Source of the DNA: JBDTMC01 sp039934475
Lineage (GTDB): Bacteria; Acidobacteriota; Terriglobia; Bryobacterales; Bryobacteraceae
Assembly (NCBI GenBank): GCA_039934475.1
Contig: JBDTMC010000108.1
Location: 1 to 18,918, forward strand
Direction: 5' to 3'
DNA: 18,918 nucleotides
Position 1 is the stretch's first letter. Each line of letters starts with the position of its first letter. The position numbers and the translations under genes are program-made. This document shows positions 1 to 6,575 of this stretch, piece by piece. The notes below the pieces were generated by a model. The model saw only the letters and a program-made list of their open reading frames with translations, had not been told where the DNA came from and made no database searches.

Positions 1-739
1 CCTTTTTAGCAAAGACTTGTGCTTCTATGTGCGACATCCAACTGCTCTTTTTAGGATAACTGATGTTGACGCCCGGCTCATAGCGGCAGGGCTTAGTGAC
101 GCCGGACTTCAGGTTGTCGGGCACCACGATCTCCGGCACGCCCTCAAAGAAATCGAAGGCTCGGAGATGCGAACCAATCCAGTCCGGCAAGCCTTGCGTC
201 CAGGTGGCTTCGGCGAAGGTGTAACTACTGGCGCCCAGCACGGCCACGAACAACTGTGCCTGGCGTACTTCGCCGCCGGCCGGATCTTGCACGCCAATGG
301 TATCGCCGGCGTAATCGACGAAAACCTTTTCGCCGGCGCGGTGCTCCTGCCGCAGCACCACCTCCTGCTGCCGGCGCCAGCGCTGGTAGAGTTCGCAGAA
401 GCGGCTGTAGCGGTAACCCTCGGGATGAGTGGCGCGGTACTCCTCCCAAACTAGTTGCAGCGTGAGGTGCTTGTGGCTCTGCAACTCGGTGTGCACCGCG
501 GCGAAGTCGGGCAGCGGCAGTCGCGACCGCTGGCTGGTCGCCGAAGACTGACCGGGCAGCAGGGCTTTCTCCAGGCGGTCCTGGGTCCAATCGGCAATGT
601 CGGCCCACTGTAGACCGACGCCTTCGACCGCCTTCAAATAGTCAGAAACCGTGCTCTGGCCGACCGCGCAACTGCGGGCGATTTCCCGTTGCGTCAGGCC
701 GAGCGAATGAAGCCGTATGACTTCTCTGATCTTACGCAT
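1..739 (-). pseudogene. istA: IS21-family transposase (IstA), N-terminal part, truncated
   Basis: Reading the minus strand from the ATG at 739 gives about 246 codons open to the window edge. The protein starts MRKIREVIRLHSLGLTQREI, an IstA-type helix-turn-helix (residues about 10-40), followed by the start of the rve/DDE integrase core: the first catalytic Asp in VFVDYAGD and the second in VVPDNLKSG. After RYEPGVNISY the family sequence stops near position 52 and the remaining codons (PKKSSWMSHIEA...) do not look like IstA. The third acidic residue, the C-terminal half and the partner ATPase IstB are absent, at least within this window. An SD-like AGAAGAGG lies before the ATG. IstA would cut and join the element ends; this copy is very likely inactive. 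The family call is sure; the exact break point is inferred by eye. Confidence 0.88.
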
Positions 740-848
740 GGACAACCTCTTCTGCGGCAACTCATGACCTCCACTTCTTAGTGGAGGCGATGGCAGCCGC
801 TAGTTTGTTGTCCAGCGCCGCTTCGTCAATCCCTACCTCAAACGAACA

Positions 849-1000
849 TTCCGGGGATGCCGATCATCATTCCGGGACCGTCCAAAAGTGATCGGCATCA
901 GCCCGGAATCCTGATCGGCTTGAACCAGGAATCGTGATCGCCATCATCCCGGAACGTTGATCACCATCACCCCGGAATCGTGATCGGCTTGACCCGGAAT
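849..1000. repeat. 23-bp periodic terminal repeats of the IS21 element
   Basis: A degenerate unit resembling CCCGGAATCGTGATCGGCTT recurs with the GGAA core at 905, 928, 951, 974 and 996, giving spacings of 23, 23, 23 and 22 bases. A further partial copy (AAGTGATCGGCATCA) lies at 886-900, and an inverted copy (GCCGATCATCATTCCGG) at about 859-876. The regular spacing of about two helical turns and the location upstream of istA fit multiple transposase-binding sites at an IS21-type end. Unit sequence and positions are read directly; the binding role is inferred from the family. Confidence 0.75.
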
Positions 1001-1051
1001 ACGCAGCTTCGGGTGTTTAACACTTCCGAGGGTCTGTTAAACGTTTGTTGA

Positions 1052-1462
1052 ACGAGAACAGCTGCCTGCGGAGGCGACGACGGCACGGTATTCCTGACGC
1101 ACATGGGCGAACCCTTTGACCGTCGCCAGCTCACGGCCCTGGTACGCCGGTATCTGATCGACTCGAAGGTGGGCAAGATGGGCGGTTGCCATCTGTTCCG
1201 CCACACCGTCGCCACACTGATGCTGGAGAACGGCGCCGACATCCGGGTCATACAGGAGATGCTCGGACACGCGAAGCTCGATACCACGCAACTGTTCACG
1301 CGGGTATCGATCAACCTGTTGCGTCAGGTCTACTCAGCCACGCATCCGGCGGCACATCTGAAACGCGCGGAGACGACGGCATCGGCGGCGGATCACGAAG
1401 CAACAGCCGAGTTGCTCGATGCGCTGGCGGCTGAACAGATCGAGGATAGCGAGGACGAATAA
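1052..1462 (+). pseudogene. Tyrosine recombinase (XerC/D-like), C-terminal fragment, catalytic Tyr replaced by Phe
   Basis: The frame is open from 1052, just after an in-frame TGA at 1049, and from the first ATG (1103) encodes 119 residues. It shows the end of a phage-integrase catalytic domain: HLFRHTVAT (His-x-x-Arg), GADIRVIQEMLGHA (second His) and then LDTTQLFTRVSI. In XerC/XerD-type enzymes this last motif reads TTQIYTHV and its Tyr is the nucleophile; here the codon at 1295-1297 is TTC (Phe), so strand cleavage should be impossible. The acidic tail (AEQIEDSEDE) is extra. The N-terminal SAM-like domain and the first catalytic Arg are missing, cut off near the IS21 end. The gene probably once moved a mobile element; its N-terminal counterpart type occurs at 6079-6219. 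Confidence 0.85.
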
Positions 1463-1574
1463 TCAGGTGGGCGCCTGCCCGCTCCGTCGCTGCGCTCCTC
1501 CGCGGTCACGCACTGCCGAATCGTTTGATGGCCTCCCGGCAGGTGGAAAGGCCGGGGCGGCCAGGTTGCCTCTT

Positions 1575-1668
1575 ACATAAGGGCGCGTTATCCGAAGCAG
1601 CCCTTCGGGCCGCACACCGTTCGCGAAGATCGCTCCGGCTGCTCGCATCCGATAACGCGGTCTTATGT
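1575..1668. repeat. Inverted pair of dif-like tyrosine-recombinase core sites
   Basis: Left arm ACATAAGGGCGCGTTATC (1575-1592) and right arm, read on the minus strand, ACATAAGACCGCGTTATC (1651-1668) are near-identical and inverted; homology continues inward through GAAGCAGC (1594-1601) and GCTGCTC (1638-1644) with small gaps. Each arm itself has the form ATAA, seven bases, TTAT, the layout of XerC/XerD-type core sites, where two recombinases bind on either side of a 6-8 base crossover. The space between the arms holds GCCCTTCGGGC and TTCGCGAA palindromes. The site lies about 110 bases after a tyrosine-recombinase fragment. Function as a recombination site or element end is inferred. Confidence 0.55.
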
Positions 1669-1814
1669 CATCGGCGAAGGCCCGCCCCGGCCAACGAACC
1701 TTGATTACAAGCAAGCCATGGCGCGGCAAGGTGTTCCCCTTTTCCCGTTTCCCCCAGGGGAAAGCCGGGGCGGGGATGGTTCCCCCCACGCCGGCAACAC
1801 CGGCCGGCTCCCCC

Positions 1815-1839
1815 CGCAAGAGGGATCCGCCCCCTTGCG
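1815..1839. repeat. GC-rich hairpin
   Basis: CGCAAGAGGG (1815-1824) and CCCCCTTGCG (1830-1839) form a ten-base stem with one mismatch and a five-base loop. There is no T run after it, so it is not a typical intrinsic terminator. It lies about 40 bases before the first possible start of the RHS fragment. Role unknown. Confidence 0.45.
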
Positions 1840-1879
1840 CATCCCCCTGCGCTCCCGGCCGATCGTACAATCGTGAGCA

Positions 1880-2844
1880 GTGACCGCGGCTAAAGAACAA
1901 ACGGCGCCCGTCTTCTTTTTAGCCGCCGGACTGCGCCCGCTGTTTGCCGAAAACTCGTGTCAGGGCCATCCGATTCCAAAAACCACAATGCATCCGGCCT
2001 GGAGCTTTGCAACTTCAACATCGCAACAGGCTTGCGCCTTCTGGTACGACGGAACCGCGTCGGGCCGACTAGTTGGGTCGGACTACTTTGGGGCAAGGTA
2101 CTTCTCGAGCGCGCAGGGCCGGTTCACGTCCGTGGATCCCATCTGGGTGACCATGGAGAGGTTGATGGACCCGCAGCGCCTTAACCTCTACAGCTACGCC
2201 CGTAACAACCCCCTTCGATTCATCGATCCAGACGGAATGGACATTACTCTGGGTAGATGCGCAGAGGGAGCCGCTCAGAGTTGCTTCAACGAGGTCCTCG
2301 CCGGACTGAAGAAGGAAGACCGATCCCACGTCCATCTGGTGCAAGGAGATGGCAAGAACGGCTTCAAGAAGGGCCAAAATGGGGTTACGGTTGACGCTGG
2401 GTACAAAAGCGACTCGGCGAACTTCCAAACTCTCCAGAAGCTTGCTGGTGATCATACCGCGACTGCCGTGATCGAGGTCCTGAAACCCACGGATAAGTTT
2501 GACGTGCAGTCCCAGTCAGCTTCGACGCCAAGACAGGATCGAAGCTGGGAACCATGAGTATGACGCCAGGCAATCCGAACGACGGCACTGAGTTTGAAGG
2601 TTATACTTTCTTTCCGTTCAGCAAGGACGGGCCCGGTCCTTTTTCCGTTGGAAACTTCACCGACGTAGTTGCAAACACACTCTCATCCGATGGCGTCTCG
2701 TCAACGATTCATCACGAGTTGCGGCATGTTTTGCTAGAAGACTTTGGCAGGACCGCGCCGAAGGCCGCTCACGGCGTTGGCACGGTTGATCGAGTGACGA
2801 CAGGAGCGGAAAAAGAAGCTGTTAAGAACTCGAAGGTGAAGTGA
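1880..2844 (+). pseudogene. Orphan RHS tip with HExxH C-terminal toxin-like domain, frameshifted
   Basis: The frame from GTG 1880 ends at TGA 2557. The conserved RHS core tip starts only at about residue 64: GSDYFGARYFSSAQGRFTSVDP, then LYSYARNNPLRFIDPDG, after which a variable C-terminal domain begins. The 1000 or more residues of YD repeats of a full RHS protein are missing. Around 2505-2525 the reading must shift to the frame ending at 2844: the upstream codons of that frame read SFDAKTGSKLGTM and run straight into the 2554 ATG product (96 residues). The second part contains IHHELRHVLLEDFGR, an HExxH zinc-peptidase signature. The shift may be a real mutation; alternatively the second part is translated alone from ATG 2554, which overlaps the first stop as ATGA. 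By RHS biology this would be an effector tip. The start is uncertain because residues 1-63 match nothing I recognise. Confidence 0.75.
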
Positions 2845-3269
2845 TGAGGACCGCGATCATTTTGCTCTTCGTGATCGGGTGGATGGTTTGGGCGCAACCA
2901 AGTTCAGATGCCTGTTGCAAATGCGATGAGCGTCGCCCGTCTGGGCAAGCGGGCGGCGTGGTCTGCCTCAACGCCCAAGAAATGCGCAGGCATGTAAATC
3001 ATATCGAGCCCTTACAGCCATCGGGATATGGCAAAAAGCTGAATCTGGCCGGGATCGTGGTCATTGAGGTCCGGTTCGATTCCAATGGTACAGTCGCCTG
3101 TGCTCGGGCGAAATCAGGGCATCCGCTCGGCGTCTCGGCTGCAATGGCGGCGATTAACAAGTGGACGTTCAGACCGATAGTCACGGGTAGCGCCAGGACA
3201 CCCGGTTGCGGCATCATTACTATCAAATATCGTCTCCGGGACAAGGGAAGTTCGACCGAGTTGCAATGA
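2844..3269 (+). CDS. Secreted TonB_C-like small protein, candidate immunity protein
   Basis: A 141-residue product starting at ATG 2844, which overlaps the last base of the preceding TGA (TGATG), with AAGGTGAAG just upstream as ribosome site; GTG 2841 is an alternative start. Residues 1-17 (MRTAIILLFVIGWMVWA) form a signal peptide. A Cys-rich stretch (ACCKCDE) follows, then a TonB C-terminal-type fold: GIVVIEVRFDSNGTV, then ARAKSGHPLGVSAAMAAI and NKWTFRPI. There is no membrane anchor or proline-rich span as in true TonB, so it is probably a free periplasmic domain. Its position, coupled to an RHS effector tip on one side and another on the other, is where an immunity gene is expected; that role is inferred. 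It could instead be an ordinary TonB_C protein. Confidence 0.78.
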   Translation: MRTAIILLFVIGWMVWAQPSSDACCKCDERRPSGQAGGVVCLNAQEMRRHVNHIEPLQPSGYGKKLNLAGIVVIEVRFDSNGTVACARAKSGHPLGVSAAMAAINKWTFRPIVTGSARTPGCGIITIKYRLRDKGSSTELQ

Positions 3270-4168
3270 TCGCTGATGCTACGACGATCTGTGACGTGAT
3301 GTTCACCGGCAAGGAACGAGATGCGGAGACGGGCCTCGATTACTTTGGGGCTCGGTATATGTCGAGCGCGCAGGGGCGGTTCACGAGCGCGGACGACTTC
3401 ATGAAGGACTCGCACGTCGCCGATCCCCAGAGTTGGAACAAATACGCGTACGCCCGCAACAATCCGCTAAGATACGTTGACCCAAACGGCGAAGAAGCTA
3501 CGGTTTCAACAAGCTGCAGCACAAACAATCAAAACCAGACGACGTGCAACGTCAACATCTCAGCCAGTATTGCGGTTTATGCGACAGCCGGCAGCAACTT
3601 GACCCAGCAGCAAATGAACGCTGCGGCGGGTACGATCCAGAATTCCATTCAGGGGGCATGGACCGGTCAGTTTCAGCAGGATGGGGTGACGTACAACGTA
3701 GCGACTAATGTGAACGTTCAAGTGGTCGGCAGTGAGGCTGCAGGCATGCAGAGCGGGGCGCAAAACGTCATCGGCTTGAGCAATGGGAACGCAAGTCCGA
3801 CAGCCGATAGCTTCGTGAACCCTCGGTCCGCGTTTGGCGCTATCACAGGGAGTGGTCCCGATACAGGGGTTTGGAATGTCAACAATTTGGGGAACGGAGT
3901 TGCCGCCCACGAGTTCACGCATCTCCTCGGGACGTACGACAAGCCGGGCATGGTGCTCTCGAACACCATGCTTTTGAACAACCCAGCGATACCGCATCAA
4001 GCGACTACAAGCGACTACCGCTGGGGCGTCCAGGAGGCTGTATCGCACGTCAATGGCTGGATGCATGCGCCCGCTTATCGATCAATGCGTTACGGGGAAG
4101 TCTTGCCGAAGCCAACGGGTTTCAACGATCAGACCACTGTAAGGGCGGCTCGATGGTGGTGGAAATGA
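3266..4168 (+). CDS. Orphan RHS tip with metzincin-type metallopeptidase domain
   Basis: ATG 3266 overlaps the preceding stop as ATGA, giving 300 residues; an upstream in-frame ATG at 3206 would add 20 residues inside the previous gene. Residues 12-75 are a textbook RHS core end: MFTGKERDAETGLDYFGARY, SSAQGRFTSAD, YAYARNNPLRYVDPNGE. The variable C-terminal part (about 76-300) has the motif HEFTHLLGTYD at 215-225, matching the zinc-binding HExxHxxGxxD of metzincins with Asp as third ligand, and SNTML (232-236) as a possible Met-turn. It therefore looks like a peptidase effector cut loose from its RHS shell. It lacks the repeat barrel, a signal peptide and any known N-terminal trafficking domain, so it may be a silent cassette that is used after recombination into a full RHS gene. 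Confidence 0.82.
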   Translation: MIADATTICDVMFTGKERDAETGLDYFGARYMSSAQGRFTSADDFMKDSHVADPQSWNKYAYARNNPLRYVDPNGEEATVSTSCSTNNQNQTTCNVNISASIAVYATAGSNLTQQQMNAAAGTIQNSIQGAWTGQFQQDGVTYNVATNVNVQVVGSEAAGMQSGAQNVIGLSNGNASPTADSFVNPRSAFGAITGSGPDTGVWNVNNLGNGVAAHEFTHLLGTYDKPGMVLSNTMLLNNPAIPHQATTSDYRWGVQEAVSHVNGWMHAPAYRSMRYGEVLPKPTGFNDQTTVRAARWWWK

Positions 4169-4644
4169 GTACAGTAAACCTCGGGATGGGGAAGTCCCTG
4201 GTGATTCGCTTGGCGTTGCTTGCTGCGGTTGCGGAAGTGGTTTCGTCCATGGCGGTGTGGCATGGAACTCCCACCGATTGGATAGGCGCGCCTTTGCGCT
4301 TTTGGGACAGTGAGGTATCGCGATTGCGTTACTGGTGCGTGTCGAAGTTGCTTTTTGCTGCCTTATGGGTGATTGGGTGGCTCTGTTTGCACCGCCGCCT
4401 CGCCGCACCAGCACTTGCGGCATTAGGTGGTTGCGCGCTGGGTGCCGACGTAATGACTTCCCTCTATTTTTGGAAGAGCCTGAGTGCCGTGCAGGTAGGC
4501 TACCTGGGCTGGCCCTCTCTTCAGCGATACATCGGCGAACATCTGATTTCGTGGGTCATTGTCACGCTACTAGGGCTCGCGGCTTGGTTGTTCTCCGCAA
4601 GGCGGAGAAGGATACACGTGCCTCCGCCACTCGTCCATGGGTGA
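4165..4644 (+). CDS. Four-helix membrane protein, candidate immunity partner of the RHS metzincin
   Basis: I chose ATG 4165, whose first four bases (ATGA) overlap the stop of the RHS tip; the frame is open further upstream but that part is a shadow of the RHS gene. The 159-residue product has hydrophobic segments at about 11-32, 60-75, 80-101 and 128-144, and ends with a basic cluster (ARRRR) and a short tail. GGTGGTGGAA precedes the ATG. I recognise no family. Tight coupling directly behind a toxin-like RHS tip is typical of immunity genes, and membrane immunity proteins are known for effectors acting at the envelope; both points are inference here. Confidence 0.7.
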   Translation: MSTVNLGMGKSLVIRLALLAAVAEVVSSMAVWHGTPTDWIGAPLRFWDSEVSRLRYWCVSKLLFAALWVIGWLCLHRRLAAPALAALGGCALGADVMTSLYFWKSLSAVQVGYLGWPSLQRYIGEHLISWVIVTLLGLAAWLFSARRRRIHVPPPLVHG

Positions 4645-4677
4645 GCAAGGCGTTGCCTCTATGGGGCAAATCCGCTA

Positions 4678-4836
4678 ATGAGACGTTTACTTCTTCTCGG
4701 GCTGATCAGTGGCGGATTCGCCAATGGAATCTGTTGGGGCCGGTCGCAGCCCCCGCGGCCAGTTGACCTGTGCACCGTCGCAGCGAATATCCGGACCAGC
4801 GCACCGCCTTCATCAAACAGGCCGCCGTCGAAATGA
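4678..4836 (+). pseudogene. 5' fragment of a small secreted protein
   Basis: ATG 4678 opens a frame with a clear signal-peptide-like start (MRRLLLLGLISGGFANG), then ICWGRSQPPRPVDLCTVAANI. After about 4790 the frame runs into DNA that encodes the primase-like pseudogene in another frame, and it stops at 4836. This suggests that the beginning of a real secreted-protein gene was joined to mobile-element DNA at about 4764-4795. It starts 33 bases after the membrane-protein gene. The fragment is short and the call rests on the signal peptide only. Confidence 0.35.
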
Positions 4837-6078
4837 GCGTGAAGGAGGAAGTCATCCGGCAGGACCTTGGACAGGTGCTGCTCAAACTGGAAGAACTGCA
4901 AGACCAGCAGATCCAGAAGACGCTGGAGCCGAAGCAGTCCGAGGCCGCATCAGCGACGAGGACCGCGCCGCCGCGCTCGACCTGCTGAGCGATCCGCACC
5001 TCCTCGAGCGCATGCTCGCCGACTTCACGCGGTGCGGCGTGGTGGGCGAGGAGACCAACAAGAAAGTCGCCTATCTGGCGGCGGTGTCCCGGCTGCTCGA
5101 TACGCCTCTGGCCATCATTATCCAATCGAGTTCCGCGGCCGGCTGAGCTCGCTCATGGAAGCCGTGCTCGCCCTGATGCCCGAGGAACAGCGCGTGCAGT
5201 ACTCGGCGATGACGGGCCAGTCGCTCTTCTATATGGGTGAGACGGATCTCAAAAACAAGATCCTCGCCATCGTGGAAGAGGAAGGCGCGCAGCGCGCCTC
5301 CTACGCGCTGAAACTGCTGCAGAGCGAAGGGTCGCTCACCATCGCGTCCACCGGCAAAGATCCCGCCACGGGGAAGCTCGTCACGCACCAGTACCGCGTC
5401 ATAGGCCCGGTGATGATCTTTCTCACCACGACCGCCATCGAAATCGACGAAGAGTTACTCAATCGTTGCCTGGTGCTGACGGTGGGCGAGGATCGTGAGC
5501 AGACACGGGCCATCCATCGGATACAGCGCACGGCGCAGACGCTCGCAGGCCTGCTCGCCAAACGCGGCCGGCAGGATATCGTCGCCCTGCAGCGCAACGC
5601 GCAACGGCTGCTGAAGCCGATCGCCGTCGTGAATCCCTATGCGGACCGGCTGACGTTCCCCGACAGCCTGACTCGCACCCGCCGCGATCACATGAAGTTC
5701 CTCGTGCTGATCCGCGCCATCACGCTGCTCCACCAATACCAGCGCCCCGTCAAGACGGCCGCCTGCGGAGGCAAGCCCCTGGAGTATATCGAGGCCACGG
5801 AAGCGGACGTCGAACTGGCCGAGGATCTCATCACGCAGGTGCTGGGCCGGTCGCTCGATGAACTGCCGCCGCAGACCCGCCGCCTGCTGCTGCTCGTGGA
5901 CGAGATGGTGGGCCGGCAATGCGAGAGTCTCAAAATGCAGCGCACCGATTATCGCTTCAGCCGCCGCGACGTGCGCCACGCGACCAGTTGGAGCGATGCC
6001 CAACTGAAGCGGCACCTGCACAAGCTCGAAGAGATGGAATATCTGGTCGTGCACCGCGGCGGGCGCGGCCTGCAGTCC
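4767..6078 (+). pseudogene. Plasmid/island-type DNA primase C-terminal region (P-loop ATPase part), two frameshifts
   Basis: Three frames join into one protein. The first (to about 4950) reads EYPDQRTAFIKQAAVEMSV and LGQVLLKLEELQDQQIQKT; the second (about 4945-5146) reads ISDEDRAAALDLLSDPHLLE, then GVVGEETNKKVAYLAAVSR and IIIQSSSAAG; the third (from 5147) reads SSLMEAVLALMPEEQRVQYS, MTGQSLFYMGETDLKNKIL and LTTTAIEIDEELLNRCLVL. This matches from memory the C-terminal half of CHC2/Toprim primases of mobile elements, where SSSAAGKSSLMEAV is a Walker A loop. Here GGC is followed by TGAGC, so the Lys codon is damaged and the frame ends. The CHC2 and Toprim parts are missing upstream of 4764. A winged-helix-like end (DYRFSRRDVRHATSWSDAQL) remains. 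It is inactive. Confidence 0.65.
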
Positions 6079-6219
6079 TTCATCGCCCAGTATCTCGACT
6101 GGATCGGAGCGCACGGTTTCTCCGAAGACACCATCGCCACGCGGCGCGCCTATCTGGGCTACTTCCACGACTGGTGCACGGAGCGCGGGCTGTTACTCGA
6201 TCTTCTTCGTGGGTTTTAG
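6079..6219 (+). pseudogene. Tyrosine recombinase N-terminal SAM-like domain fragment fused to the primase end
   Basis: In the same frame as the end of the primase remnant, HRGGRGLQSF passes into IAQYLDWIGAHGFSEDTIAT, then RRAYLGYFHDWCTERGLL. This is the core-binding (phage_int_SAM-like) domain of XerC/D-type recombinases, which begins with a helix of the form YLDWL...SEDT and a conserved RR.L..F..WC. The family match ends near 6192 and the last codons (LDLLRGF) run over the 3' end of a convergent gene. The fragment covers about the first 40 residues of a recombinase; the catalytic domain is absent here. Confidence 0.6.
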
Positions 6220-6498
6220 CGGGGGTCTGACGGATAGTGGCTTTTCGAGGCCGGTGTGGTACTGGCGAAGTTGAGCGGCTTCATGGCTCTGGCACATCTG
6301 GTCGGCCAGCTCGCGGGCCTTGCGTTCGTTTTCCTGACGATAGGCGATGAATTCCGGCTCGGAGACTTCGCGGCCGTCGAGCGCCCATAGCTTCCGGCCG
6401 TCTTTGAACTCCATCGCCGGGCCGTCAGCGCGGTGGATTGCGCCGCTTTTAAACCACACGATCTTGTCGCCCAGGTCGAGCGGGCCGTCTTCTGGCAT
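6193..6498 (-). CDS. Hypothetical protein with HRxDGPA-type motif
   Basis: The frame is open from a GTG at 6564, but ATG 6498 (MPEDGPLDLGDKIVWF) is the more likely start because the stretch before it is poor in protein character; neither start has a clear ribosome site. The product is 101 residues. SGAIHRADGPAMEFKDGRKL followed by WALDGREV resembles the short repeats (HRxDGPA, then DGxKxWxxxG) seen in some phage and bacterial hypothetical proteins. A charged helical stretch (YRQENERKARELADQMCQ) follows, then a basic Pro-rich tail. The end overlaps the recombinase fragment, marking the edge of the inserted DNA. Function unknown. Confidence 0.55.
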   Translation of the reverse strand: MPEDGPLDLGDKIVWFKSGAIHRADGPAMEFKDGRKLWALDGREVSEPEFIAYRQENERKARELADQMCQSHEAAQLRQYHTGLEKPLSVRPPLKPTKKIE

Positions 6499-6575
6499 GA
6501 CGTCTATCGTATCAGCAAGACGGCATGAATACAGACGGTGAAAGGGCGCTAGGGCTCCCGCCACGGGCCGTTCGG

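Larger units (their letters stand above)
1..1005 (-). mobile_element. Remnant of an IS21-family insertion sequence
   Basis: The element comprises the truncated istA gene (1-739) and the repeat-rich terminal region 849-1000 lying upstream of istA. IS21 elements are known to carry several short repeated transposase-binding sites near their ends, which fits the 23-base periodic repeats seen here. The right end probably lies between 1000 and 1050, because the coding frame of the neighbouring tyrosine-recombinase fragment opens at 1052. The left part is lost at about position 52 or lies outside the window. No target-site duplication could be identified. Confidence 0.7.
1463..1879. other. GC-rich non-coding stretch with dyad structures
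   Basis: No convincing gene is present between the recombinase fragment and the RHS fragment; the longest open frames are low-complexity readings of GC-rich DNA without family features. The stretch holds the paired dif-like sites (1575-1668) and a strong hairpin at 1815-1839. The second half (about 1735-1860) is made of G and C runs and may form further secondary structure. It probably represents the end of a mobile element or a recombination-site region. Confidence 0.5.

Noticed and set aside
225..608. Open frames of 127 and 145 residues over the transposase region
   Set aside because: They are other-frame readings of the istA fragment; only the frame starting at 739 shows the helix-turn-helix and integrase motifs.
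886..1000. CRISPR-like regular repeats
   Set aside because: Units are degenerate and directly abutting, with no unique spacers between identical repeats and no cas genes; they fit an IS end better.
1575..1668. Integron attC site
   Set aside because: attC has TAAC first and GTTA last; here GTTATC comes first and GATAAC last, and no integron integrase is present.
1463..1900. 145-residue minus-strand open frame
   Set aside because: Low-complexity translation of GC-rich palindromic DNA with no domain, signal peptide or ribosome site, and the dif-like pair lies inside it.
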